Both the position numbers and the translations under genes were made by a program. This document shows, one piece after another, positions 24,512 through 35,640 of a stretch of DNA of 64,000 bases. The first letter of the stretch is position 1; the number at the start of each line of letters is the position of its first letter. The notes below the pieces were generated by a model. It had not been told where the DNA came from. It worked only from the letters and a program-made list of their open reading frames with translations, and did no database searches. The stretch is from Chelonoidis abingdonii (taxonomy: Eukaryota; Chordata; Testudines; Testudinidae), in the NCBI RefSeq assembly GCF_003597395.2, contig NC_133773.1, positions 125,257,925 through 125,321,924 on the forward strand. The letters run 5' to 3'.

Positions 24512-24848
24512 CTGAAATACAAGAGTAAAACATTCCAAGCAGTCACACACTGACATGTACCTCGTTGCTTACACAAAAGTAATGCTAATTTAAAGGAAAG
24601 GAATCTTCAGGTATCTTAATAGGACAGTGCATCCTGTTTCTTGTGAACTCTGGTATAGTCAGAGGAAAAGGAAATCTTACTTAGAGTGCACTGGATCTGC
24701 AGGCGCTAAAGCAACATAATTTAAGTAGTCAGTGGTAGAATACAAATTTCAGATAATTTCAGCTCACGAATATAGGGCAATTCCTGGTACAGCCAGACAT
24801 CATAATTAATAATAATACATTCATATTATTAATGTGATATCTGAAATA

Positions 24849-25839
24849 CAGTAACTCCTCACTTAAAGTCACCCCGGTTAACATTGTCTCATTGTTATGT
24901 TGCTGATCAATTAGGGAACATGCTCATTTAAAGTTGTGCAATGCTCCCTTATAATGTTGTTTGGCAGCCACTTGCTTTGTCCACTGCTTGCAGGAAGAGC
25001 AGCCCGGTGCAGCTAGCTGGTGGGGGCTGTAACCAGGGTGGACCAGCAGCCTCCCTATGTGCTTCCTGCTCCCCTAAGTTCCCTGTGCTGCAGCCGCCCA
25101 GCAGGCTATCAATTGCCAGGCAGTTCAGCTATCCTTCCCCCCACTGCCATGTGCTTCCCCCCTCTGCCTTGGAAATGCTCCCAGAGACTCCTGCTTGCTG
25201 TTCAAAGGGGGAGCTAATGTCAGGATGTCCCCCTCCCCCTTGCTACTGCACCTCGCTTACCCCTTCTCCATATAGAGCAGGGAGGGGACATGGACGGAGA
25301 GAGACAGAGAGCTTGGGGCAGCAGCTGCTGTCTCAACTTCCTGATCCACTTAAAAAGACAATGCACTTAAGAGTGGGTCAGCTTACTTAAAGGGGCAGTG
25401 TGCATCTCTCTCTCCCCCACACAACGTGTGTATTTGTCTTTGTCTGCTGTGCTGTCTCCCCTCCCTCATGTTCGCGCTGCCCTGTGTGAGAGGCTACATT
25501 AAACAACAATGTGTTAACCCTTGAGGGCTCAGCTGAGTGCTAGTTCATCATTTAGCAGCAAGGCATTCCCTGAGAAATATCCCTCCCTCTAACTTCATCA
25601 CCTCAACCAAGCGTCACAATCATCATAGCTGTGAATAGTATTAAATTGTTTGTTTAAAACATATACTGTGTGTATAGCTATATAATATATAGTTTTTTGT
25701 CTGGTGAAAAAAATTTCCCTGGAACCTAACCCCCCCATTTACATTAATTCTTATGGGGAAATTGGATTCGCTTAACATAATTTTGCTTAAAGTCACATTT
25801 TTCAGCAACATAGCTACAACATTAAGCAAAGAGTTACTA
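24849..25839. mobile_element. Tigger/pogo-like non-autonomous DNA transposon
   Basis: The terminal repeats are CAGTAACTCCTCACTTAAAG and, on the other strand, TAGTAACTCTTTGCTTAATG. TA flanks both ends (24847-24848 and 25840-25841). The interior has no transposase. Frames inside (24941-25390 plus) are incidental. Confidence 0.8.
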
Positions 25840-26297
25840 TAATACTCATTGGGCCTCTATACTGCATTATAACATCCATTTAAAGTAAAGTGTCAGTCTG
25901 TTAAACAATCAAATAGACAAAAATGGCCAAAGGGATAGGAGGGTTGTAAAGGGTGGAAGAAGATACTTAATATGGGGACAAGTAAAGAAGAATGGACTGA
26001 GATAGATATCTAGAAGCAATGAGTCTACACCCACCACCTCAGTAGTACAGTTGCCTAAGAGGGATGATAGGATCCCTATAAGGCAGGTAAGGCCCGCCTT
26101 ACCTGCCTTACCGGCCATAAGGGGAAGTGATGGGGGAGAGGGGTGGAGAGGAGTGAGCAGGGGGAGGGGTCTTGGGGGAAAGAGGCAGCACGGGGCCAGG
26201 GCCTTGAGGGGAAGTGGTGGTGTGAGGGCTCAGGAAGAAGGGACAGCATGGGGGCAAAGCCTTAGAGAAGGGGATGGTGTGAGGGTGGGGTGATGTT

Positions 26298-26480
26298 CAG
26301 AGAGGGATAGCTCAGTGGTTTGAGCATTAGCTTGCTAAACCCAGGCTTGTGAGTTCAATCCTTGAGGGGGGCACTTAGGGATCTAGGGCAAAAATTGGTC
26401 CTGCTAGTGAAGGCAGGGGCTGGACTCCATGACCTTTTGAGGTCCCTTCCAGTTTAGGAGATTGGCATATCTCTAAGTAT
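26298..26480 (+). mobile_element. tRNA-derived SINE with CR1-like tail
   Basis: The A-box region GGGATAGCTCAGTGGTTTGA and B-box GTGAGTTCAATCC are those of a pol III promoter. The 3' part (GACTCCATGACCTTTTGAGG, then TCCCTTCCAG) copies the CR1 LINE 3' end. This composition matches the chelonian polIII/SINE family mobilised by CR1. It is a SINE, not a tRNA gene: there is no clover-leaf after the B box. Confidence 0.88.
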
Positions 26481-27230
26481 TACTTTATTACCACCAACTC
26501 ATGGGCAAGATCCACAAAGGGATTTGGACACCTCGCTGTCACTTGAGGTGCTAACATTCAAAATTTACATATGCAAACCCTCCCCCTCAATTGCCACCCA
26601 ACACTGTGTCTAAAGTCCTAGGGACCTGAATTTCCACAGGTAAAGTCCCTTAGGTGCTCACAAATCTGCCACTGGGCAGGTGCACAGCCACTTCAGTCTA
26701 AATGCCTGCATGTAGCTCACACTTAAGCCCCAGCATGATCCTCAGACTAGGTGTTCTGCCTGTCTTACCTGTGGGGCCTGATCTGGTAGGTGTTCTCAGA
26801 AGCTGCCTACCAGATTGGTCCTGGCACACAACACCCCAGAGGAAGAGGTAGCGCTGTCTCCCCAGCACCTTTATATCCTTTAGCCAGTGGCTAGAGCACT
26901 CAGTCATGATGTGGGAGACCCAGGTCAACTCTCTGCTATGCCTGATGTGAAGAAGGGATTTGAACTTGGCTTTTCCCCACCCAGGAGGGTGCCCTAGCCA
27001 CTGCACTATAGGATATGTCTCTCAGTATTTCCTATTAGAGCTGCTCCACTGTGTATAAATAATTAAATATGGACTGAGGCCCATCTTTCTGTTCCTCCGC
27101 CACTGAATTCACGTTGAAACAAAAAACAGGTTTCTTATAGGGTTGCGTAGCATAGATACGGGTAAACAGTTTGTATTATTACTGATGCCTATTAGAATTG
27201 ATTTGGTACCTCTATGGTGAAAGATTTCAC

Positions 27231-27264
27231 GTACTGGGCCTCTTCTTTGCATAGACCCACGGTT
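27231..27264 (-). CDS. HGFAC: Candidate small HGFAC exon 2 (linker)
   Basis: A 34-nt minus-strand segment lies between a good acceptor (TTATTTGTAG before 27264) and a GTGAAA donor after 27231. It is open in phase 0 and reads NRGSMQRRGPV. It ends in phase 1, and its last C joins the following exon as CTG (Leu), giving GPV-L-FTEDEQLC. It therefore satisfies both the phase 0 end of exon 1 and the phase 1 start of the FN2 exon. In mammals the same region is a long Ser/Thr/Pro-rich linker, so a linker this short would be a real difference. No domain is encoded and an intron-internal coincidence is possible. RNA evidence is needed to accept it. Confidence 0.35.
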
Positions 27265-28321
27265 CTACAAATAAAAATTATGCAGATTGAAAATCCATTA
27301 GATGAAACATTATGCAAGGATGAAACATACATTCAGAGAAGTCCCAAAACATTTGTTATGTAGCACTGCTACAAGAATCCTATGATTTGTGTGTGGTTTT
27401 GGCTAGGGCACAGTTTTGTGAAAGGGAATAAACAAACATTAGCTGATGAAAGGTCGTGGCTTATCCAGGAAAAACCAAACATGGTACAAGAATGCAGAAG
27501 ACAAGCTTCATTATACCTCTGTTATCTAGGGACATATGTTCCTATTTCTTTTGGTGGGGAGCACGTCTTTCAAAGTTAGTTCACAACTATGAATAATGCC
27601 CCAACCTTTTGACCTTTCACATCATTTAGCAGTGTTAGCATGGGCTGACTTATAAGCAATCTCTATTTGGGCTCACTGATCAGAAAATGAACACCGATAA
27701 AGCTAAATATGTTAATTCTAATCAGCCACAAGAAATTATAGAAGGACATATAAAGTGCCACCACCACCAAAGGCACTCAGGACAACAAACAACAATAAAG
27801 CCGTGATTAAAATACAGTATCCATATAATATAAATTCAATATCAGAAAAACAGTCAAGGGAACTGGCACATAAGGAACCAAGCATGATTCTTCTAAAAAA
27901 AAGCAGCTTGAGATGTTTATTACTACATGGCAAAGCTTAAATGGATGCAAGGAAGAAACAAAGTTCCACACTCTGGAGCCTACAAGAGCTCCATCACCTC
28001 CCAACCTAAGGCCTGATCCAACACCCAGTGGCCCAATCAGGATTGAGGCCCTTTGTGCTAGGCACTGTAGAAACACATAGAAAAAGACATTCCCTGGCCT
28101 GGAATGCTTACAGTCCAAGAGAAGATGCAACTAGAACATGTAATACACTGTTGAAAGGTGTGGAGGAGGACACCAGCAACAGAGGTGAGAACAGGTGGTT
28201 ACCTAGGCTAGCTATGTGCAGTTAGACGACTGAGCCAAATCTTTAAAAATATATAGATACAAATATTAGCATTATCATTAATCCCTAATGGCCCCGCCCC
28301 AACCACTACTGGTTTGAGCTC

Positions 28322-28412
28322 GGATCCAGAGCACTTATGTATGTGCTGCTTAATTTTAAGCATAGAAGCACTGAACGTTCAGCACATGCATAAGTGCTTT
28401 GCTGTATCTGGA
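28322..28412. repeat. Short palindromic repeat
   Basis: Inverted 19-mers AGCACTTATGTATGTGCTG and CAGCACATGCATAAGTGCT are separated by about 30 bases. Confidence 0.6.
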
Positions 28413-28933
28413 CCTGCACCAGGAGAAAGCTTAGTAGCCTGAGCACCAAGTGTGAAATACCTACATTCCAGTAGATGCACATGTTCAGTTCCCAACAGGG
28501 CAATCTAGAGGTAAAGATCCATGAAGTTTGATACATGGGGTGGGTCTTATAGATGAAACCTTATAACTTGTGCTCCTGTCTGCTCGGCAAGCGCATTACA
28601 GATCCCTGGCATTTGTGTTCTCCTTCCTTGATAATTGGGCAATGTACTACATGCTGGAGTTGCTGTTGTCCACCCTACTGGTAGGATGAAAGGACTCCTT
28701 TATGCATAGCCTTTGTAGTATTATTAGCATGACATGATACCTGATTTTCCAAAAAGTTACCAGATAAATTATCCATGAAGAAAGATTTTGTCAGCTAACT
28801 TGCTTTGTGTAATTCAGCCTGCCGTCCAGCTCTACCCATTCAACCTAAGTATAAGTATCTGGCGTCTGTCGTTTCACATCCAGCCTTTGGTGCACTGACC
28901 AGCCTTTCCAAATCACAAGAAAATCACACTTAC

Positions 28934-29008
28934 CATCCCTGTACAGTCACTGCTAAAAGTCAAAGCCAGGATGACAGCAATGAAAGGACTGCAGGCTTTC
29001 ATCTTCAT
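28934..29008 (-). CDS. HGFAC: HGFAC exon 1: start codon and signal peptide
   Basis: The coding part of exon 1 is 25 codons, MKMKACSPFIAVILALTFSS then DCTGM, followed directly by a GTAAGT donor in phase 0. The N-terminus is a textbook secretory signal: a lysine-rich n-region, the hydrophobic core FIAVILALTF, and a small-residue stretch for cleavage near SS-D. HGFAC is a plasma protein, so a signal peptide is required. Two in-frame Met codons lie further upstream, but they would put 12 or more residues, several of them charged, in front of the signal. The MKMK start, with A at -3, is preferred. An HNF1-like site lies about 185 bp upstream. The assignment rests on position, strand and phase relative to the FN2 exons; signal peptides are not diagnostic. 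Confidence 0.72.
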
Positions 29009-29180
29009 TTTCCTTTCCAAAAAGCTCTGCATACAGCCATAGGGCTGGGCTGTTCTGCTGCCCAGGGGTCTGAAGCTGGAGGATAAATCAGCTACAGGCT
29101 TTCGCAAGAGATTTGGATATACCAAAATCTCCCATTAGTTCACTTGACTTTAGAGTATTGTAACTTGTTAAGTAATCAGA

Positions 29181-29205
29181 GCTCTTATCAGTGTCAATCA
29201 TTAAC
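29181..29205 (-). promoter_or_regulatory. Putative HNF1 site with adjacent GATA motif, HGFAC promoter
   Basis: Read on the minus strand, 29205-29193 is GTTAATGATTGAC. This matches the HNF1 consensus GTTAATNATTAAC at every defined position but one. TGATAA (a WGATAR motif) follows within 3 bases at 29190-29185. The site is about 185 bp upstream of the exon 1 ATG, a normal promoter distance. HGFAC is expressed mainly in liver, where HNF1A is a key activator, so the site makes biological sense. No canonical TATA box is seen between it and the ATG. Function is inferred. Confidence 0.5.
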
Positions 29206-29209
29206 TTCT

Positions 29210-29680
29210 TTGTGGGCTGATGTGAATGCAGTTTTTGGAGCTATTTTATTAAAACCACAGGGACTGAATAGATTTCAAAGGGCCCTGTGTGGAGATAAGT
29301 GCCCTCCACTTGCCCTGAACTCAGTGGGTATGAAATGTACTCAGCACATCCACAGGATCAGCTTGATGTTACTTGTACTCAGAAAGCTATTTGCAATGGG
29401 AGCACTTCTTCTCTCTTTTCCTTTGATATGTAATTATAAACACGACAGTAATTATGAAGAGCTCCAAACAAGCCACTCAGGAAACTATGTTATGCGGCAA
29501 AACATGGAACAGATCAATGCCAATATCAGACAAACACAAGAATTACTCATTAACAGATGGTTACCTGCCCAGTAGTTACTTATAAGAATGCTGGAGCAGT
29601 GAGCTAGGAAAAAATAAAAGAAAAAGAAAATGCACAGTACTCTGATGAAACAGAAACAATAAACCCATTCTACAGGAAGG
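29210..29680. other. Upstream flank of HGFAC, nothing identified
   Basis: No CpG island, repeat or exon is evident. A plus-strand frame of 143 codons (29144-29575) overlaps the promoter and lacks any recognisable domain. Confidence 0.4.
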
Positions 29681-29682
29681 TA

Positions 29683-30030
29683 TGGTCTACACTTAAAGTT
29701 TTATCGGCATAGCTAAGTCAGTTACGGGTTTAATTTTTGCCAACATACGAAGCGCTGTCCAAGTTAAAACTTTTGTCATTCAGGGGGCTGTTTTTTTATA
29801 CCCCGAGTGACAAAAGTTCTAACAATGAAAATGCCAGTGTAGACAGAGCCCTAGTGTGAACACACTTATATCAGTACAACTGTGCTTATAAGTGCGGGAA
29901 CTGGCATAAACTATACCAGTGAAAGTCCTTTCATACTGTTGTAACAGTGTCCACACTAGTGGATTTTCCCAGTATAGTTATGCTGGTATAATTATACAGG
30001 CAAAACCTTCCTAGTGTAGGCAACGTCTTA
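29683..30030. mobile_element. MITE with GGTCTACACT ends
   Basis: It contains two foldbacks. One has AAAACTTTTGTCATTCAGGG opposed by ACCCCGAGTGACAAAAGTTC. The other is an outer pair (ATGGTCTACACTTAAAG and CTAGTGTAGGCAACGTC). The structure suggests two MITEs of one class joined or nested. Confidence 0.5.
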
Positions 30031-30069
30031 AAAGTGAACAACAAAGGCTGGGTGAATTTTGAATTCACT

Positions 30070-30265
30070 CCAGATTCAGCAATAAATAATAATTATACTT
30101 GGCACTTACATAGCATCTGTTATCTTAGGAGATCTGAAATTAATTAATCCCCACAGAACCTGTGATGTAGGTATGTATAATTGTCCCCCATTTTACAGAT
30201 GGGAAGGATGAGATACGGAGACATTAAATGATTCACCAAGGTCACAGAGGAATTCTGTGGCAGAG
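30070..30265 (+). mobile_element. MIR-type core-SINE fragment
   Basis: Carries TTGTCCCCCATTTTACAGAT, then ACCAAGGTCACAGAGGAATT. This is the MIR core in the usual order. Confidence 0.7.
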
Positions 30266-30900
30266 GAGGGATAGAAGACACTTCTTCCAGCTATCAGTCT
30301 CATGCCTTACCTCTAACACTATCCATTTTCTAGTTAACTGGGCTCCAGAACGGCAGGTCCCATACTATGGTTTGTGGATTACCATACGGCCTTTCCATGT
30401 GGTCAAGAAAGAGCCAGGCAGCTAACTGATATTGCTAATTCAGTCACTTGGTTTGCTGTTCCAGCAAGTACACCTGAAAGCTGAGAGGGAAGTCACTACT
30501 AGGGGTCATCGTTCAGCAAAGAAAGTAGCCTCCTCCACCCCTTGCCAGACCCAGGACCAGCTACCATTAGGGCCAGGACTGCAGTATTTCAGGAAAGACC
30601 GAGGCAGGATCTAGGATAACTTATGTATTTACCTAAAACAGGAAATGACACAAAGTGCTGATGATACCATAATCTAGTCTGTCTGTGTTCTCTGACCCAG
30701 TCTCTGCTACTGGCTCCTTCCCCTAAGAGTGGGAACTGACAAGCAGAGAGACACAGTAAGTTTCCTGCTGGTTGAGTGGCAACTTTAAACTTTCTGCTGA
30801 AATGCAATGCTTTATAATACAAGGAAAAAGAAGAAGATGCTACTGCTGTCACCACCGGGAATTGTCATATCTGGGAGCCAGAGCTGCTGACAGCATAGAG
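30265..30900. other. Intergenic, nothing identified
   Basis: Unique-looking sequence with no supported gene or repeat. Confidence 0.4.
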
Positions 30901-31294
30901 AAAAGATAGATACTTTTTCCATAACTGGCAGTCTTCGAGATGTGTTGCTCATGTCTATTCCACAATAGATGTGCGTGCTCACCACGTGCACCGGTGCCAG
31001 AAGTTTTTCCCCTAGCAGTACCCGTAGGGGGGGGAGCACCCTCTGCATCCCCTGGAGTGGCACCTGCCTGGTGCAGTATAAGGGGTGCTGCATGCTCCCC
31101 CCACCCTCAGTTCCTTCATGCCAGACAACTCCGACAGAGGGGCAGGAGGGTGGGATATGGAATGGACATGAGCAACACATCTCAAAGAACACCAGTTATG
31201 GAAAAGGTAACTGCCTTTTCTTCTTCGAGTGATTGCTCATGTGTACTCCACAACAGGTGATTCCAAGCTATACCTGATGGAGGTGGGTAGGAGT

Positions 31295-32564
31295 TCACAA
31301 ATTCTCGGGACTGAAAACAGTCCTGCCAAACCCGGTGTCCTCCCTGGGTTGGGAGACGATCGCATAATACGAGGTGAACATGTGAACCAAAGACCATGTG
31401 GCAACCCTACAAATGTCCTGAATGGGGACATGGGCTAAAAAGGTGGCCGACGAGGCCTGCACCCTCACAATTGAGGGCGGGGGGATCCCCACCAGGTCAT
31501 AACAGGTACTGATGCACGAGGTGATCCAGTTGGAGAGCCACTGAGTGGAGATTGGCCGACCCCTCATGCGTTTGGCCGAGGCAATGAACAGCTGTGAGGA
31601 CTTCCTGACTGGCTTCGTATGTTCCAGGTAAAAGGCCAGAGCATGTTTCACATCCAGCGTGTGAAGGCGACGCTTGTCACTGGACACATGGGACTTGGGG
31701 CAGAGGACCGGCAAGAAAATGTCCTCACCCATGTGGTAGGCAGAGACCACCTTTAGGAGGAATGAAGGATGTGGGTGGATCTGGACCCTATCCTGATGGA
31801 ATACCATGAATGGGGGCTCTGAGGTCAGGGCCCTGAGTTACAAGACCTGTCTAGCCAACGTGATCACCACCAGGAAGGCCACCTTCCACAAGAGGTGCGA
31901 CTAGGAACATGTAGCTAGCAGCTCAAATGGGGAGCTCATCAGCTGGGCCAGCACCAAGTTCAGGTCCCACTGTGGGACTGTGGGCCTAATGTACAGGAAG
32001 AGACGATCCAATCCCTTAAGGAATCGGCCACTCATAGCATGGGAGAACACCGTGGTGGAAGGCCGATATGGCACCTTGACGGATGAGGACACCAGGCTTT
32101 CAGCTCTAAGGTGAAGGAGGTAGTCCAAAATGAGCTGGATCGGGGCAGCCATGGGGGGAAACTCCCTGGTCATCCACCTATCAGGAAAACCAAGACCACT
32201 TTGCCAAGTAGGCGTGGTGTGTGGAGGGTAGCCTGCTTTCCAAGAGGACACGCTGAACCCCTTCTGAGCATGTCCTTTCCTCCCAGCCTAACCATTGAGC
32301 AGCCATGCCATGAGGTGGAGTGCTGCTCGGTGGGAGTGGAGGAGCCAGCCCTGGTCCTGGGAGAGCAGGTCCAGGCAGGACATCAATGGCCATGGCGGGG
32401 CAACCGCCAGGCTCTTGAGGGTCCCGCACCAATGCTGCCTGGGCCACACCGGGGCAATCAGGAGGACACAGGTCCTGTCCATCTTTATCTTTTCCAGGAC
32501 CTTGCCTATCAGTAGGAAAGGGGCTTAAACTTAGGTATAGCCAGAGCCAGAATATAGAGGCCAA
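31295..32564 (-). pseudogene. DIRS RNase H end and tyrosine recombinase remnant
   Basis: In 5'-3' minus order: LLIAPVWPRQHWCGTLKSLA (RNase H/linker), SRLPSTHHAYLAKWSWFS (recombinase N-terminus), then ILDYLLHLRAESLVSSSVKV. These are followed by TLDVKHALAFYLEHTKPVRK, and DICRVATWSLVHMFTSYY at the C-terminus. The final Tyr is present. The upstream HxxR position reads SIVR, so the conserved His appears lost. Several frameshifts. Confidence 0.75.
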
Positions 32565-32568
32565 GAGT

Positions 32569-33779
32569 CTAAAGCATAGTGCGGGAGTCTTTCAGGCCAT
32601 GCACTTTTATATCTGTCTGTTCCACAAACAGAGCCTTGCCATCAAATGAGAGGTCCTGCAAGGAGGTCTGCACCTCACTGGACAGCCCAGAGAGCAGGAA
32701 CCACAATGCCTTTCTCATGGACACCGCAGAGGCCATGGACCGCATGGCCGTGTCCACCACATCCGACGCTGCCTGCAGGATTGCCCTGGCAGCTGCTGTA
32801 CCCTCCTCCACCAGCTCCTTTGAACTCCTTCCTGTCGTATTCCTGGAGGGAATCCTTGAACTTGGAGAGAGAGCCCCACAGATTGAACTCATACTGACCC
32901 AGGAGAACCTAATGATTCACCACCTGTAACTGGAAGCTCAAGGATGAATAACTTTTTCTGCCAAATGAATCCAGCCTCCTTGAATCTTTATTTTTTGTGG
33001 TAGGGGCTGGTTGGCCCTGCCGTTCCCTTTGGTTGACTGACTCGACTATCAGGGAGTAGGGGCAGGGTGAGCGTATAGGTATTCATGTCCTTTGGCAGGC
33101 ACAAAATATTTGCGTTCTGCTCTCAGAGATGGGGGGCCAATGAGGCCGGGGTTTGCGACAGGGCATTTGAAATTTTTGCCACCCCTTCGTGGAGTGGCAA
33201 GGTCACACTGCCCGGTACCGAGCTGGACAGGACATTGAAGAGGGAATCCGAGGGCTCCTTCACCTCCTCTGCCTGAAGGTTGACATTTGATGCCACCCTT
33301 TACAATAGCTCCTAGTGGATTTTAGAGTCCTCCTGTGGGATGGCGGGAGGAGGGGCCATAATTGCCTCATCCGGGGAGGGCAAGGACTCAGGCACGGTAC
33401 TTTGCATGTCCACCGGCACCAGGGGATCTACCACCTGGTTGCTTTCTGGGCACAGTGCCGAATATGCACGTCCCACCGACTCCTTCTTCGGAGGCCGGGA
33501 GAGGGAGGCCAATGGCTGTTCCGAGGCTCCAGCCACTGAGCGAGCCCCTACTGGGGACTCCGTTGGGGGCCACGGTGCCAACTGGTACCACTGTGCCGGC
33601 CACGGGGCCCGGTGCCACTGCAGCTGCTGTGGCACCAGCATAGCAGGCTGTTTGGCCTGACTCATCGATGGATGACTGCGAAGGGAAGCCGGGCTGACAT
33701 ACAACCTGCCGCTGTCCCTGGACTGGAAGAAGCGGCGGTGCCAGGAGCGGTGCCGAGCATGAGACCGTGACCCAGACAT
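32569..33779 (-). pseudogene. DIRS gag-like remnant
   Basis: The most conserved part (32569-32892) includes VVDTAMRSMASAVSMRKALW, then SSEVQTSLQDLSFDGKALF and SEQ-like FVEQTDIKVHGLKDSR, typical of DIRS gag. The upstream part is low-complexity Pro/Ala/Ser-rich. It ends a few bases before the RH/YR-junction frame, where RT would be expected. Confidence 0.65.
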
Positions 33780-34639
33780 AGAGGAATGCTACCGCCAGTA
33801 GCAGCTGCTCCATGATCAGCTCTGGGGGGTGGATCCACGACGGCTAAACAGTGGTGATCGATGCCCAGGGCTGTGGGAGCAGTGCTGTGGCAGGGTCCTG
33901 GAGCGAGACGATGAATGGGAACAGCATCAATGTTCATGTCGCAAATGGCTATGATAGCCCCTCTGAGACAAGGACCTTTGGCGTCACCTGCCTCAATCCC
34001 GTCAGTGTTCACTCCAAGGCGCAGTGGTGCCTGGAGTTTGTCAGACAGAACCCAGCCAGACAACCTGGTGGGGGTCGATGGCGACCTACATGGACTATGC
34101 ATGGGACAGTTGCTGAGCAGCAAATGGCATCAGGAACATTCCCTCGACTGTGTCTGATACCAAGCCAGGGGCAACTGCGAAGATCCCAATGGCGGCTTGT
34201 CTCTGGACTGTGGGGCGAACATTGGCAGTGCTCCTCCTACCGACATGGACATAATGTCCCAGGCCACTTTCAGGGCCTATGGCGTAGAGGGCATTCGGAC
34301 ATCCGGGGAAGCGTGCTCCAAATGGGCCAAGCTACTCTGCTCGACCTGAGTGGGAGGCCTAGAGGTTGATGGGGACCAAGGACTGCCCAGCATGGGTCTA
34401 GCCTCTCCCCCAGTTTTGCTCCATTCCTGCGGTGGAGAAGGCCTCTTCTTAGCCTCTTTGGTGTTCCCCATAGACGGGGAGCAGTGCCGACTAGTAGATG
34501 GTGCTGGGGGGTCGCCAAACCCAGACACCGCGGTGCCAACTCGGAGCAGCGTGCCGCAGTCGGGGTCAATGCTGACTTTCTCAGGATGGCCCGGAGCCTA
34601 ATGTCTCTCTCTCTCTCGGTCCAAGGCTTAACTACTTGC

Positions 34640-34750
34640 AAATCTTGCAGCGATCACTGAGATTGGTTTCACCCAAACAGTGTAAACAGTCCACATGCAG
34701 ATCACTAACTGGCATCGGTTGCCTGCAAGTGTCGCATGATTTAAAACCCG
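34640..34750 (-). pseudogene. DIRS gag N-terminal zinc-ribbon-like remnant
   Basis: Minus strand: CDTCRQPMPVSDLHVDCLHC, LGETNLSDRCKICK, then a stop. The C-x2-C ... C-x2-C-LG ... C-x2-C spacing is the usual N-terminal motif in DIRS gag proteins. Confidence 0.6.
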
Positions 34751-35089
34751 GGACGCAGGGCATGCCCCTGCCGGGGTGCATTAACTAAACTAAACTAAAA
34801 CTAATCAAACTACTAACTTCAGGTACCATACACTGAACGAACAAGAGTTTTGGGGACGAGCAACAGCAGAGCAGTGCCGAAGCACTTTCTCTGGAGGCAA
34901 GAAGAAACTGAGGGTGGGGGGAGCGCGCAGCACCCTTTATACCGCGCCATGGAGGTGCCACTCCAGGGGTTGCTCCCTTCAGGTATCGTTAGGGGAAAAA
35001 CTTCTGACACTGGTGCATGTGGCTAGCGCACACACCTGTTGTGGAATACACATGAGCAATCACTCGAAGAAGCAGAGAAGAGCCATTAG

Positions 35090-35640
35090 AGGAAGTAGCT
35101 GCCACCAAGAAATGAGAAACCTGCTTTCAGGAACCACCAGCACATGGAGCTGCGGATGACAGGCATCACTTTCTTCCAATGGGAATTTTCTCCTTCAGGA
35201 TCTAAATGGTACAGATGAAAGGTACTGATGGGAACTCAACCAGTTGTTGTAGCAGGAAACTATATTAAACCACCAATTCTCAGTGCTCACTATCCTGTAC
35301 ACAAGAAACTTTAAATCACTATCCATAAGGTTCTAAATTAATAGGCATTTACAACCAGACTCCACAAAAACACTGGAAAATATATTGTAGGGAAAAATCC
35401 TGGCTCTTGAAGGGATAGACTGTCTGACTTGAGAGTTCTTTTCCATATCTGACTACTACAATTCTCAGAAATGGCTGAATGGCACCAGAGCAACTGAGAC
35501 CCGAATGTGGTACACAGTCTTGAAGAAACACCTCCATTTCCTCTTTTAATAGCAGTTAGGTTCCCCCTTTAAATTTTGCTATACAGCAATATTCAACATT
35601 TCATGAACAGTTTAATCCAAACTAAATATGAGTCAACAGT
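35090..35640. other. Intergenic, nothing identified
   Basis: No repeat or exon recognised. Confidence 0.4.

Larger units (their letters stand above)
26490..28930. other. Intron sequence with old repeat fragments
   Basis: 26880-27010 is a foldback built from a tRNA-like motif (GTGGCTAGAGCACTCAGTCA and CTAGCCACTGCACTATAGG). 28002-28190 resembles an old amniote repeat tail (TTGTGCTAGGCACTGTAGAA, then CACATAGAAAAAGACATTCC). 28322-28412 is a foldback (AGCACTTATGTATGTGCTG with CAGCACATGCATAAGTGCT). Other than the candidate HGFAC exon at 27231-27264, I see no coding exon. Confidence 0.5.
30900..35090 (-). mobile_element. DIRS-type tyrosine-recombinase retrotransposon, internally deleted
   Basis: The terminal repeats are inverted. 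The right end read on the minus strand (TTCTTCGAGTGATTGCTCAT, ..., AGTTTTTCCCCTA, ..., CCTGGAGTGGCACCT) matches 30930-31115 read on plus. That is the DIRS arrangement, not an LTR one. Between them on the minus strand come a gag-like start with a Cys-rich motif (34645-34745), a gag middle (32569-33779), an RH/YR junction (32181-32564), and a tyrosine recombinase (31295-32251). Frames are broken. The reverse transcriptase core is absent. Confidence 0.8.

Noticed and set aside
24664..24692. Possible extra HGFAC mini-exon before GTAAGA on the minus strand
   Set aside because: The available acceptors give lengths that do not fit the phase 1 entry of the next exon.
26298..26375. Possible tRNA gene
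   Set aside because: A and B boxes are present, but the sequence does not complete a clover-leaf and continues into a CR1-like SINE tail.
33312..34369. Overlapping frames on both strands as host genes
   Set aside because: They sit between the inverted terminal repeats of a DIRS element; the minus frames match gag, and the plus frames are shadows.
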